A DNA stretch of 64,000 nt, taken from Georgenia sp. M64 (GTDB lineage Bacteria > Actinomycetota > Actinomycetes > Actinomycetales > Actinomycetaceae). Each line of letters begins with the position of its first letter. Positions within the stretch are counted from its first letter, which is position 1. The notes under the pieces are model-generated. The model was given only the letters and a program-made list of their open reading frames with translations, did no database searches and was not told where the DNA came from. Where the stretch lies: assembly GCF_038049925.1 (NCBI RefSeq), contig NZ_CP145809.1, positions 1,426,001 to 1,490,000 on the forward strand. Direction: 5' to 3'. Both the position numbers and the translations under genes were made by a program. Below, piece by piece: positions 33,025 to 41,942 of this stretch.

Positions 33025-33933
33025 TCAGCGCCCGCCCGGTGCGGGCGGCCCGCCCTTGTCGCCCTTGCCCGTGTCGCGGCGGCGCAGGTACCGCTCGAAC
33101 TCCCGGGCGATGGCCTCACCGCTGGCCTCGGGCAGCTCGGCGGTGTCCTTGACCTGCTCGAGCTGCTGGATGTACTCCGCGACGTCGGGGTCCTGACCCG
33201 CCAGCTCGTCCACCCCCGCCTGCCACGCGCGGGCGTCCTCGGCCAGCTCGCCCACCGGCAGCGGCTCGCCGACGAGCTCCTCGAGCTTGACGAGGATCGC
33301 CAGGGTCGCCTTCGGCGAGGGCGGCTGCGCGACGTAGTGCGGCACCGCCGCCCACACGCTGAGGGTGTGCAGGTCCCGCTCGGTGGCGTAGTGCCCGAGC
33401 ACGCCGACGATGCCCGAGGGGCCCTCGTAGTCCGAGCCCTCCACCCCGAGGAGGGCCTGGACCTGGGGGTCGTTGGAGGAGGTCTGGACCGGGATGGGCC
33501 GCGAGTGGGGGACGTCGGCGAGCAGCGCACCGACCCCGACGACGGTGCCGACCTCGAGCTCGGTGGCGACGTCGAGGATCTCGTCGCAGTAGTCGCGCCA
33601 GTGGAAGGACGGCTCGACGCCCTGGACGAGGACGACCTTGCGACCCGCCAGCGGGGTCGTGACGACCGAGATCGTCGTCTCGGGCCAGGTGAGGAGGCGG
33701 TTGCCCTCCTCGTCGGTGCTCACCTGGGGCCGGTTGACCTGGAAGTCGTGGAAGTCCTGCGGGTCGAGCTCGTGGACGACCTCGGCGTCCCACGCCTCGG
33801 CGATGACCTCCAGCGCCTGGGTGGCGGCGCCGCCGGCGTCGTTCCAGCCCTCGAACGCGGCCAGGAGGATGGCGGGGGGCAGGTCGTGCCCGCCGGCGGC
33901 GTCGTCCCGCTCCGCGTCATGGCTGCTGGTCAT
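33025..33933 (-). CDS. PAC2-family protein
   Basis: 302 residues from the ATG at 33933; TAGGGT (minus strand, 33945-33940) lies six bases upstream. Typical actinobacterial PAC2 (proteasome assembly chaperone-like) architecture: AILLAAFEGWNDAGGAATQALEVI, then VVLVQGVEPSFHWRDYCDEIL, VVGVGALLADVPHSRPIPV and GIVGVLGHYATERDLHTLSVWAAVPHYVAQPPSPKATLAIL. The C-terminal tail is charged and Gly/Pro-rich. The bacterial role is unknown. It is noteworthy that it lies in the pupylation neighbourhood of a genome segment lacking proteasome genes. Confidence 0.9.
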   Translation of the reverse strand: MTSSHDAERDDAAGGHDLPPAILLAAFEGWNDAGGAATQALEVIAEAWDAEVVHELDPQDFHDFQVNRPQVSTDEEGNRLLTWPETTISVVTTPLAGRKVVLVQGVEPSFHWRDYCDEILDVATELEVGTVVGVGALLADVPHSRPIPVQTSSNDPQVQALLGVEGSDYEGPSGIVGVLGHYATERDLHTLSVWAAVPHYVAQPPSPKATLAILVKLEELVGEPLPVGELAEDARAWQAGVDELAGQDPDVAEYIQQLEQVKDTAELPEASGEAIAREFERYLRRRDTGKGDKGGPPAPGGR

Positions 33934-34020
33934 GGGAACACCCTAGACACCGCACGGGCCCCGGGCCGTACGCGGTGGACCGGTGCGGTCCGCGCGTCGC
34001 CGGCGTCCTATCGTCGGTCC

Positions 34021-34722
34021 ATGACCTCCAGCCCCTCCCTGCCCGCCGCCGTCCTGCTCGACATGGACGGCACCCTCGTCGACACCGAGCCGTACTGGCT
34101 CGCCACCGAGCACGAGGTGGTCGAGCGGCACGGCTCCACCTGGTCGCACGAGCAGGGCCTCAAGCTCGTCGGGCAGGACCTGCGCACGGCCGCCAGGATC
34201 ATCCTCGACGAGACCGGGCTCGCCGGGGAGCCCGACGACCTGGTGGCCGAGCTGGTCGCCGGCGTGGTCGAGCGCATGCGGCGCGAGGGCACGCCCTGGC
34301 GGCCCGGGGCCCAGGCGCTCCTGGCGCGCCTGGCCGAGGCCGGCGTCCCCTGCGCGCTGGTGACGATGTCCTACGCGGAGGTCACGACCGCCGTCGTCGA
34401 GGGCTCGCCCGCGGGGACGTTCGCCACCGTCGTCTCCGGCGACCAGGTCACCCACGGCAAGCCGCACCCCGAGCCCTACCTCACGGCCGCGAGCCGCCTC
34501 GGGGTGGACGTGCGCCGGTGCGTCGCGATCGAGGACTCCCCGGTGGGGGCGAGCTCTGCCCTGGCCGCCGGTGCGCGGACGATCGCCGTGCCGCTCATGG
34601 TCGACGTCGCCGCCCGGCCGGGCCTGAGCCGGCTGCGCTCCCTGGAGCACCTCGACCTGGACCTGCTCGGGCGGATCCTCGACGGCGAGGACGTCGACGA
34701 GGTGGTCGCCACCCGGGCCTAG
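34021..34722 (+). CDS. HAD-superfamily phosphatase
   Basis: 233 residues from the ATG at 34021, with TATCGT at 34009-34014 six bases upstream. Beta-phosphoglucomutase/phosphoglycolate-phosphatase-like HAD hydrolase: nucleophile motif LLDMDGTLVDTEP near residue 12, motif II ALVTMSYAE, Lys of GKPHPEPYLTAASRLGV and the acidic motif AIEDSPVGASSALAAG. An alpha-helical cap (C1 type) follows motif I. The substrate is unknown. The stop overlaps that of the convergent nuclease gene by two bases. Confidence 0.92.
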   Translation: MTSSPSLPAAVLLDMDGTLVDTEPYWLATEHEVVERHGSTWSHEQGLKLVGQDLRTAARIILDETGLAGEPDDLVAELVAGVVERMRREGTPWRPGAQALLARLAEAGVPCALVTMSYAEVTTAVVEGSPAGTFATVVSGDQVTHGKPHPEPYLTAASRLGVDVRRCVAIEDSPVGASSALAAGARTIAVPLMVDVAARPGLSRLRSLEHLDLDLLGRILDGEDVDEVVATRA

Positions 34723-35612
34723 CCGGCCTGGACGGTGAGCAGGTGCGCGAGCCCCTCCTCGGGCAGCGGGGGCTGCTCGCCGCCGAAGAGCGGGCAGCGG
34801 GCCTGGTGGCTGCACCAGTCGCACAGGCGTGAGCGCCGCGGCTGGAAGTCGCCGGAGCGGGCGGCCGCCGCGATCGTCGACCACAGCTCGTCGAGCATCC
34901 GCTCGACGGCGAGCAGCTCGGCCTCGTGCGGGTCGTGGGTGAGCGTGCGGCCGTCCCCGAGGTAGACGAGCTGGAGCCGGGCGGGGACCGTCCCGTTGAG
35001 GCGCCACAGCATGAGGCCGTAGAACCGCATCTGGAACAGCGCCTCCTCGACGAAGCGGGGGTTCGGCGAGCGGCCGGTCTTGTAGTCGACCACCCGCACC
35101 GCGCCGTCGGGGGCCACGTCGAGGCGGTCGACGTACCCACGCAGCAGCACCCCGGAGGCGAGCTCGGTCTCGACGAGCAGCTCCCGCTCCGCGGGCTCGA
35201 GCCGCCGCGGGTTCTCCATCCGGAAGTACTGCGTGAGGAGGCTGCGGGCCTGGGCCAGCCACGCCGCGAGGTCCTCCGGCCCGGTGAACATCTCGGTGAC
35301 CTCGGGCCGGCCGGCGCGCAGCGCCGTCCACTGCGGGTCGAGCAGCTCCTGGGCTGCGGCCTCGGTGCGCCCGGCCGCGGGCAGGTCGAAGAGGTGCTCG
35401 AGAACCGCGTGGACGAGGGAGCCCTTGACGGCCGCCGGGCTGGGCGGCTCCGGGAGCCGGTCCACCGTGCGGAAGCGGAAGAGGAGCGGGCACTGGTTGA
35501 AGTCCTTGGCCCGGGAGGGCGACAGGGCCGCGCGGCGGCGGCCCTCCCCGCCCGCCCCGGGCGGCAGCGGGTCGGCCGCCGTGAGCGGCGCGGTCGCGGT
35601 CTCGATCGTCAT
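34719..35612 (-). CDS. RecB-family PD-(D/E)XK nuclease with Fe-S cluster motif
   Basis: 297 residues from the ATG at 35612, with TACGGT (minus strand 35625-35620) seven bases upstream. Nuclease core: KGSLVHAVLEHLF, RGYVDRLDV and VRVVDYKTGRSPN (Asp, then D-x-K). A Cys in DFNQCPLLFRFR near the N-terminus and three in LCDWCSHQARCPLF at the C-terminus match the four-Cys 4Fe-4S staple of AddB/Cas4-like nucleases. It is a standalone exonuclease common at this position in actinobacteria. No cas genes or CRISPR array are near. Confidence 0.9.
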   Translation of the reverse strand: MTIETATAPLTAADPLPPGAGGEGRRRAALSPSRAKDFNQCPLLFRFRTVDRLPEPPSPAAVKGSLVHAVLEHLFDLPAAGRTEAAAQELLDPQWTALRAGRPEVTEMFTGPEDLAAWLAQARSLLTQYFRMENPRRLEPAERELLVETELASGVLLRGYVDRLDVAPDGAVRVVDYKTGRSPNPRFVEEALFQMRFYGLMLWRLNGTVPARLQLVYLGDGRTLTHDPHEAELLAVERMLDELWSTIAAAARSGDFQPRRSRLCDWCSHQARCPLFGGEQPPLPEEGLAHLLTVQAG

Positions 35613-35719
35613 GGCGGCCACCGTAACCGCGCCCGCCGACATCGCCGTGCACCCCCGTCCGGCGTGGGGACGGCCCGGCACCCCGGGCGGCGGGGGAGGA
35701 CTCGCCTACCCTGGGGCGG

Positions 35720-36859
35720 GTGAGTCAACAGCGCGGCGCCCGCCGCACCTCGGGGTGGGTCATCGGCCGGGTCGCCGGCGTGCCCGTGGTCCTGTCCCCG
35801 TCCTGGCTGCTCGTCGCCGGCCTCATCCTCCTCATCTACTTCCCCTTCGTGCAGCGGGTCCTCGGCGGCGCGGACGCCGTGACGATCGCGCTGACCACCC
35901 TGGGCTTCGTCGTCGTGCTGTTCGTCTCGGTCCTCCTCCACGAGCTCGCCCACGGGATGACGGCCGCGCGGTACGGCTCCCCGGCCCGGGAGTACGTGGT
36001 CACCTTCTGGGGCGGGCACACCGCGTTCGACCGCGACCTCTCCTCGCCCGGCGCCTCGGCGGTGGTCTCCGCCGCGGGCCCGGCGGCGAACCTCGTCCTC
36101 GCCGCGGCCGCCTGGGCCGCGACCCGGGCGGACCTGCCGACGCCGCTGTGGATCGTCCTGTGGGGCGCGACGATCACCAACGCCCTCGTCGCCGGGTTCA
36201 ACCTGCTGCCGGGGCTGCCCCTCGACGGCGGCCGTGTCCTCGAGGCGCTGGTGTGGAAGGTCACGGGGCGCCGCTACCCCGGCACGGTCGCCGCGGCGTG
36301 GGGCGGGCGCGTCGTCGCCGGCGGGCTGGCGGTGTGGGCGCTGGGCGTCCCGCTTCTCCAGGGTCGCAGCCCCGACCTCACCACCATCATCTGGGTGGCG
36401 CTGCTCGCCTCGGTCCTGTGGAGCGGCGCCACCCAGGCCCTGGCGTCGGCCAAGGTGCACCGGGCGGCCGAGGGGCTCGACCTTCGCCCCCTCGCCCGGC
36501 CCGTCCTCCTCGTCCCGGCCGGCACCGCCGTCGCCGAGCTCGACGTGCGCGCCCCCGAGACGCGCGAGGCCGGCGGACCGACCGTGGTGCTCATGCGCGG
36601 GGAGGTGCCGGTCGCCGTCGTCGACGTCGAGGCCCTCGCGGCGATCCCCCCGCAGCACCGGGCCTCGACGCCGCTCGACGCCGTCGCCCGGACGCTCTAC
36701 CGCGAGATGGTGGTCGGCCACGTCACCGGGCCGGAGGCGGTCGCCGCGGTCGCGCGCGCCCAGCGGCACACCAGCGAGGTTCTCCTCACCCAGGACCGTC
36801 AGGTCCTCGGCATGGTGCGGGTCGCCGACGTCGCGCGCGCGCTCGGCCGGCCCGCCTGA
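35720..36859 (+). CDS. M50 (site-2 type) membrane metalloprotease with CBS-like region
   Basis: 379 residues from the GTG at 35720, with TACCCT at 35707-35712 as leaderless-type -10. Multi-pass intramembrane zinc protease: HELAHGM in the third helix (about residue 75), and NLLPGLPLDGGRVLEAL (the Asp metal ligand) about 155-171. The C-terminal cytoplasmic portion from about 250 has a CBS-like arrangement (VLMRGEVPVAVVDVEALAAI; VLLTQDRQVLGMVRVADVARAL). Similar Rip3-like proteases cleave membrane-bound regulators. The substrate is not evident. Confidence 0.9.
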   Translation: MSQQRGARRTSGWVIGRVAGVPVVLSPSWLLVAGLILLIYFPFVQRVLGGADAVTIALTTLGFVVVLFVSVLLHELAHGMTAARYGSPAREYVVTFWGGHTAFDRDLSSPGASAVVSAAGPAANLVLAAAAWAATRADLPTPLWIVLWGATITNALVAGFNLLPGLPLDGGRVLEALVWKVTGRRYPGTVAAAWGGRVVAGGLAVWALGVPLLQGRSPDLTTIIWVALLASVLWSGATQALASAKVHRAAEGLDLRPLARPVLLVPAGTAVAELDVRAPETREAGGPTVVLMRGEVPVAVVDVEALAAIPPQHRASTPLDAVARTLYREMVVGHVTGPEAVAAVARAQRHTSEVLLTQDRQVLGMVRVADVARALGRPA

Positions 36860-36900
36860 GCCCCGCCGGCCGGCCCACCTGAGTCCCGCCGGCCGGCCTG
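36855..36900. repeat. 23-bp tandem duplication spanning the protease stop codon
   Basis: Two near-identical 23-base units (36855-36877, 36878-36900; CCTGAGCCCCGCC... and CCTGAGTCCCGCC...) contain the TGA stop and its copy. Each has GCCGGCCGGC, so the pair could fold as a small hairpin. Confidence 0.7.
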
Positions 36901-36934
36901 GCCCGTGCCGCGCGGCTGCGTAGACTCGCCCGTC

Positions 36935-38194
36935 GTGACCGATGAGCCCCCCACGCCCTCCGCCCTCGACGACGCCACGGGCGTCGCGGACCCGCGGGAC
37001 GACGCCGACCTGCCGGGCGGTCCCGCCCGGCGCCGGGGCCCGCTCCGGGCCGGCGAGCGGGTCCAGATCACCGACACCAAGGGTCGGCTGTACACGGTCG
37101 TCCTCACCCACGACGGCTTCTTCCAGAGCCAGCGCGGCTCCTTCCGGCACAGCGAGCTCATCGGCCGCCCGGACGGCTCGGTCGTCACCACCGCCACCGG
37201 TCACCAGGTCCTCGCGCTGCGCCCGCTGCTCAGCGACTACGTCCTGTCCATGCCCCGCGGCGCGGCCGTCGTCTACCCCAAGGATGCCGGCCAGATCGTC
37301 CAGATGGGCGACATCTTCCCCGGCGCCCGCGTGGTCGAGGCCGGCGTCGGCTCCGGCGGGCTGAGCATGAGCCTGCTCTCGGCGGTGGGGGAGCGCGGCC
37401 ACCTCCTCTCGGTCGAGCGGCGCGAGGACTTCGCCGACATCGCCGTCGGCAACGTCGAGTCCTGGTTCGGCGGGCCGCACCCGGCGTGGGAGGTCCGCGT
37501 CGGCGACCTCGCCGACGTCCTGCCCGACGCCGTCGAGCCCGGCTCGGTGGACCGGATCGTCCTGGACATGCTCGCCCCGTGGGACAACCTCGCCGTCGCC
37601 GCGGATGCCCTGGCGCCGGGCGGGGTGCTCATCGCCTACGTCGCCACCACCACCCAGCTGAGCCGCTTCGTCGAGGACGCCCGGACGAGCGAGCAGTTCA
37701 CCGAGCCGCGCGCGTGGGAGTCGATGGTGCGGACCTGGCACCTCGAGGGCCTGTCCGTACGGCCGGACCACCGGATGATCGGGCACACCGGCTTCCTCGT
37801 CACCACCCGGCGCCTGGCCCCGGGCACCACCCCGCCCCAGCGCACCCGCCGGCCCGCCAAGGGCGCCTACGCCCCCGACGGCGAGTGGGCGCCCGAGGAC
37901 GTCGGCGAGCGGTCGATCTCGGACAAGAAGGTCCGCCGGGTCCGCCGCGACATCCACCGTCGCAGCGTCATGGAGGAGACCGGCATGGCCTCCCAGCCCG
38001 GTCCGGCCACGACCACCGAGCCGGCAGGTCCGGTCACGACCACCGAGTCGGCGGGTCCGGTCACCACCACCGAGCCGGCGGGTCCGGTCACCACCACCGA
38101 GCAGGTAGGCCCCGGCGGGACCGCCGCACCGGTCGGGCCCGTCCGGAGCGCCGCCACCCCGGCCACCCCCGAGGAGCCCGAGGACCGCGCCTGA
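36935..38194 (+). CDS. trmI: tRNA (adenine-58-N1) methyltransferase
   Basis: 419 residues from the GTG at 36935, with TAGACT at 36921-36926 eight bases upstream. Homologue of Mycobacterium Rv2118c. The N-terminal beta domain ([36 protein letters not shown]) is followed by the SAM-binding Rossmann fold [38 protein letters not shown] and the catalytic segment [12 protein letters not shown]. After about residue 335 there is an unusual long tail of TTTEPAGPV nonapeptide repeats, encoded by a 27-bp DNA repeat. Upstream of mpa as in most actinobacteria. Confidence 0.92.
   Translation: MTDEPPTPSALDDATGVADPRDDADLPGGPARRRGPLRAGERVQITDTKGRLYTVVLTHDGFFQSQRGSFRHSELIGRPDGSVVTTATGHQVLALRPLLSDYVLSMPRGAAVVYPKDAGQIVQMGDIFPGARVVEAGVGSGGLSMSLLSAVGERGHLLSVERREDFADIAVGNVESWFGGPHPAWEVRVGDLADVLPDAVEPGSVDRIVLDMLAPWDNLAVAADALAPGGVLIAYVATTTQLSRFVEDARTSEQFTEPRAWESMVRTWHLEGLSVRPDHRMIGHTGFLVTTRRLAPGTTPPQRTRRPAKGAYAPDGEWAPEDVGERSISDKKVRRVRRDIHRRSVMEETGMASQPGPATTTEPAGPVTTTESAGPVTTTEPAGPVTTTEQVGPGGTAAPVGPVRSAATPATPEEPEDRA
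38000..38107. repeat. 27-bp tandem repeat in the trmI C-terminal tail
   Basis: Four 27-base units (38000-38026, 38027-38053, 38054-38080, 38081-38107) encode the repeat GP[A/V]TTTE[P/S/Q][A/V]. The frame is kept in every copy. Confidence 0.9.
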
Positions 38195-38274
38195 GACGGC
38201 CGCCACACCCCCGCGGCGGCGGCGTGTCCGGACCCGGGCATAGGGTGGTCGGGTCGGCCGACGAAGGGACGGAC

Positions 38275-40032
38275 ATGGCACAGGCGGACCGGTTCGGGGA
38301 GGCCCGGGCCCGGGAGCTCGAGCAGCAGGCGATCTCGCTGGCGTCGAAGAACGAGCGGCTCGCCGAGGCTCTCGACGCCGCCCGCCAGCGGCTCGTCCAG
38401 CTCCAGGACCAGCTCGACAACGTCTCGAAGCCGCCCGGCTCGTACGGCACGTTCCTCGCCGGGCACCTCGAGGAGCGCGAGGCCGACGTCTTCGTCGGCG
38501 GCCGCAAGATGCGCGTCGCCGTCTCCGCCGCGGTCCCCCTCGGCGCCCTGCACCCGGGGCAGGAGGTCCGCCTCAACGAGCAGCTCCTCCTCATCGCCGC
38601 CGGGCCGTACGAGACCACCGGCGAGCTCGTCACGGTCAAGGAGGTCCTCGACGGCGACCGCGTCCTGGTCCTCGCCCGCAGCGACGACGAGCGCGTCATG
38701 CGCCTGGCCGGCCCGCTCCTCGGGGTGCACCTGCGCGTCGGGGACGCCCTCACCGCCGACATGCGCACGAACTTCGTCACCGAGCGGGTCGTGCGCTCCG
38801 AGGTCGAGGAGCTCCTCCTCGAGGAGACCCCCGACACCCAGTACTCCGACATCGGCGGCCTCGGCCCGCAGATCGAGCAGATCCGCGACACCGTCGAGCT
38901 GCCCTTCCTCCACCCCGAGCTCTACCGCGAGCACGGCCTCAAGCCGCCCAAGGGCGTCCTGCTCTACGGCCCGCCCGGGTGCGGCAAGACCCTCATCGCC
39001 AAGGCGGTGGCGACCTCGCTCGCCGGCACCGCCGACCGGCGGCGGGAGGAGCGCGGCGAGGAGCGGGGCGGCGCGGCCCGCAGCTACTTCCTCAACATCA
39101 AGGGGCCTGAGCTCCTCAACAAGTACGTCGGCGAGACCGAGCGGCAGATCCGGGTCATCTTCGCCCGCGCCCGGGAGAAGGCCGTCCAGGGCATCCCCGT
39201 CGTCATCTTCTTCGACGAGATGGAGTCCCTGTTCCGCACCCGCGGGACCGGCGTCTCATCCGACGTCGAGACGACGATCGTGCCCCAGCTGCTCAGCGAG
39301 ATCGACGGCGTCGAGAAGCTCGAGAACGTCATCGTCATCGGTGCCTCCAACCGCGAGGACATGATCGACCCGGCCATCCTGCGGCCGGGCCGCCTGGACG
39401 TGAAGATCAAGATCGAGCGCCCCGACGCCGACGGCGCGACGGAGATCTTCGCCAAGTACCTCACCACCGACCTGCCCCTGCACCCCGCCGAGCTCGACCG
39501 TCACGACGGCGACGCGGCCGCCGCCGTCGCCGCGATGATCGACGCCGCCGTGACCGCCCTCTTCGGCACCGGGCCGGAGAACGAGTTCCTCGAGGTCACC
39601 TACGCCAGCGGCGAGAAGGAGGTCCTGCACTTCAAGGACTTCGCCTCGGGCGCGATGATCGCCAACATCGTCGACCGCGCCAAGAAGCGGGCCATCAAGG
39701 ACCTCCTCGCCACCGGCGAGCGCGGCCTGCGCACCGAGCACCTCCTCGGCGCGCTGTCGGCCGAGATGCGCGAGAACGAGGACCTGCCCAACACCACCAA
39801 CCCCGACGAGTGGGCGCGGGTCAGCGGCAAGAAGGGCGAGCGGATCACGTTCATCCGCACCCTCGGCGCCGGGCGGTCCCTGCCCGCGCCGGACGAGGGG
39901 AGGGGCGTCCACGACCTCCCGGTCCACCACGGTGGGTCCGGCACCACCGTGGGCGACGTCCACGGCCCGGCCGCGGACCACCTCGGTGCCCGCGACGTCG
40001 ACACCATCACGCCCACCGGCGGCTACCTGTAG
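38275..40032 (+). CDS. mpa: Mpa/ARC proteasomal-type AAA ATPase
   Basis: 585 residues from the ATG at 38275, after GAAGGGA. Ring-forming unfoldase for pupylated proteins. N-terminal coiled coil (about residues 8-50) that binds Pup, OB domains (about 70-170), AAA module with Walker A GPPGCGKT at 232-239, Walker B VVIFFDEM at 309-316, IGASNRE sensor and [14 protein letters not shown] arginine-finger region. It ends TPTGGYL: the penultimate Tyr matches the GQYL tail that docks on the 20S core, although no prcBA lies in the locus. A small insertion of charged residues follows Walker A ([13 protein letters not shown], about 254-266). Confidence 0.95.
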   Translation: MAQADRFGEARARELEQQAISLASKNERLAEALDAARQRLVQLQDQLDNVSKPPGSYGTFLAGHLEEREADVFVGGRKMRVAVSAAVPLGALHPGQEVRLNEQLLLIAAGPYETTGELVTVKEVLDGDRVLVLARSDDERVMRLAGPLLGVHLRVGDALTADMRTNFVTERVVRSEVEELLLEETPDTQYSDIGGLGPQIEQIRDTVELPFLHPELYREHGLKPPKGVLLYGPPGCGKTLIAKAVATSLAGTADRRREERGEERGGAARSYFLNIKGPELLNKYVGETERQIRVIFARAREKAVQGIPVVIFFDEMESLFRTRGTGVSSDVETTIVPQLLSEIDGVEKLENVIVIGASNREDMIDPAILRPGRLDVKIKIERPDADGATEIFAKYLTTDLPLHPAELDRHDGDAAAAVAAMIDAAVTALFGTGPENEFLEVTYASGEKEVLHFKDFASGAMIANIVDRAKKRAIKDLLATGERGLRTEHLLGALSAEMRENEDLPNTTNPDEWARVSGKKGERITFIRTLGAGRSLPAPDEGRGVHDLPVHHGGSGTTVGDVHGPAADHLGARDVDTITPTGGYL

Positions 40033-40040
40033 GGGGACCG

Positions 40041-41726
40041 ATGAGCGTGCACCGCCCCATGGGCATCGAGACCGAGTACGGGCTCCTCGAGCACGGCAAC
40101 CCCGGCGCCAACCCCATGGTGCTGTCCGCCCACGTCGTGGCGGCTTACGCGGGGTCCGCGCTGCGCGGGCGCACCGTCCGCTGGGACTACGCCGGGGAGG
40201 ACCCGCTCGCCGACGCGCGCGGGTTCCGCCTGGACCGGGCCAGCGCCCGGCCCTCCCAGCTCACCGACGACCCGGACGCGCCGGCACCGGCGGAGGACGG
40301 CGACGGCGAGGACGCCCGCCAGGTCGGTGGCGAGGGCGCCCGCGAGGGCGACGGCGCCGTGCGCACCACCCGCCTGCGCCGTCCGAGCGCGGCCGAGCTC
40401 GCCCTGCCCACGGCCAACAACGCCGTGCTCACCAACGGGGCCCGGCTCTACGTCGACCACGCCCACCCCGAGTACTCCAGCCCCGAGGTGACCAACCCCC
40501 TCGACGCCGTGCGCTGGGACCGCGCCGGCGAGCTCGTCATGCGCGGGGCGATGGACGCCCTCCACGCCACGGCGCTCGCCCCGGACGTCGTCCTGTACAA
40601 GAACAACGTCGACGGCAAGGGCGCCGCGTACGGCACCCACGAGAACTACCTCGTCGAGCGGTCGGTGAACTTCGGCGACATCATCCGCTACCTCACCCCG
40701 TTCTTCGTCACCCGGCCGATCTTCTGCGGGGCGGGCCGGGTCGGCCTGGGCCAGCGCAGCGAGCGGCCCGGCTTCCAGATCTCCCAGCGCGCCGACTACG
40801 TCGAGAACGACGTGGGCCTGGAGACGACGTTCAACCGCCCGATCATCAACACCCGCGACGAGCCCCACGCCGACGCCGAGCGCTACCGGCGCCTGCACGT
40901 CATCGGCGGCGACGCCAACCTCTTCGACGTCTCCACCTACCTCAAGGTCGGCACCACCGCCCTGCTGCTGTGGCTGCTGGAGAACGACGCCGTCCCGCTG
41001 CAGCTCGACGCCCTCATGATCGCCAACCCGGTGGGGGAGACGTGGGCGGTCAGCCACGACACGTCCCTGACCCACCGGCTGACCATGAGCGACGGCAGCG
41101 AGATGACCGCGCTGGAGATCCAGCGCGTCTACCTCGACGTCGTCGCCGACGCCGTGCGCCGGGCCGCGCCGCCCGCCGGGGTCGACGCCGCCACCGCCGA
41201 CGTGCTCGAGCGGTGGGCCGGTGTGCTGGACCGTCTGGCGACCGACCCCGCCACGGCCGCCGCGGAGGTGGAGTGGGTGGGCAAGCTCCAGCTCCTCGAG
41301 CGCATGCGCGAGCGGGAGAACCTCCCGTGGGACCACCCCAAGATCCAGGCGCTGGACCTGCAGTGGTCGGACCTGCGGCCCGAGCGCTCCATCGTCGCCC
41401 GGTTGGCGGCCGCCGGGCGCGTCGAGCGGCTGGTCAGCGACGCCGAGGTCCTCGCCGCCGAGCGCACCCCGCCGACCGACACCCGTGCCTGGTTCCGCGG
41501 GCAGGTCGTCGAGCGCTACCCCGGCCAGGTCGCCGGGGCGAGCTGGGAGTCGGTCGTCCTGGACGTCCCCGGCGCCGAGCACCTCGTGCGCGTGCCCATG
41601 ACCGACCCGCTGCGCGGCACCCGCGCCCACGTCGGCGCCCTCCTCGAGGGCGCGGAGACCGCCGCGGAGCTGCTCGAGGCTCTCACGGGCGCGCGCCCAG
41701 CCGCCGGGCGCGGCGCCACGCCGTAA
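40041..41726 (+). CDS. dop: Deamidase of Pup / depupylase Dop
   Basis: 561 residues from the ATG at 40041, eight bases after mpa. It converts the C-terminal Gln of Pup to Glu and removes Pup from targets. The glutamine-synthetase-like core begins [19 protein letters not shown] (catalytic Glu-Thr-Glu region); [40 protein letters not shown] and [29 protein letters not shown] are conserved. The segment at residues 70-118 is an Asp/Gly/Ala-rich expansion of the Dop-specific loop, making the protein about 60 residues longer than the usual roughly 500. Confidence 0.95.
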   Translation: MSVHRPMGIETEYGLLEHGNPGANPMVLSAHVVAAYAGSALRGRTVRWDYAGEDPLADARGFRLDRASARPSQLTDDPDAPAPAEDGDGEDARQVGGEGAREGDGAVRTTRLRRPSAAELALPTANNAVLTNGARLYVDHAHPEYSSPEVTNPLDAVRWDRAGELVMRGAMDALHATALAPDVVLYKNNVDGKGAAYGTHENYLVERSVNFGDIIRYLTPFFVTRPIFCGAGRVGLGQRSERPGFQISQRADYVENDVGLETTFNRPIINTRDEPHADAERYRRLHVIGGDANLFDVSTYLKVGTTALLLWLLENDAVPLQLDALMIANPVGETWAVSHDTSLTHRLTMSDGSEMTALEIQRVYLDVVADAVRRAAPPAGVDAATADVLERWAGVLDRLATDPATAAAEVEWVGKLQLLERMRERENLPWDHPKIQALDLQWSDLRPERSIVARLAAAGRVERLVSDAEVLAAERTPPTDTRAWFRGQVVERYPGQVAGASWESVVLDVPGAEHLVRVPMTDPLRGTRAHVGALLEGAETAAELLEALTGARPAAGRGATP

Positions 41727-41756
41727 CCTGGAACGACGCAACAGCAGGAGGAAGAC

Positions 41757-41942
41757 ATGGCACAGCAGGAGCAGCGCCGCACCACCCGGCGGGACGAGCC
41801 GGACCCCGTCGACCCGCCTGTCGCGGCCGCGGCGCAGACCCGGGTCCAGGAGGTCGACAGCCTCCTCGACGAGATCGACTCCGTCCTGGAGGCCAACGCC
41901 GAGACCTTCGTGCAAGGTTTCGTGCAGAAGGGCGGCCAGTGA
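41757..41942 (+). CDS. pup: Prokaryotic ubiquitin-like protein Pup
   Basis: 61 residues from the ATG at 41757, preceded by AGGAGGAA. The N-terminal half is charged and disordered; the helix [33 protein letters not shown] is the Mpa-binding and ligation part. The C-terminus is GGQ, so Dop must deamidate it to GGE before PafA can attach it. The stop overlaps the pafA start (GTGA). In most actinobacteria prcB and prcA lie between pup and pafA; here there is no room for either. Confidence 0.96.
   Translation: MAQQEQRRTTRRDEPDPVDPPVAAAAQTRVQEVDSLLDEIDSVLEANAETFVQGFVQKGGQ

Noticed and set aside
34719-35612. Cas4 protein
   Set aside because: The four-Cys nuclease resembles Cas4, but there is no CRISPR array or other cas gene, and the same gene is found at this place in actinobacteria as a standalone RecB-family nuclease.
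40023-41915. Long minus-strand frame opposite dop
   Set aside because: Shadow frame of a well-supported gene; no start signal or recognisable domain.
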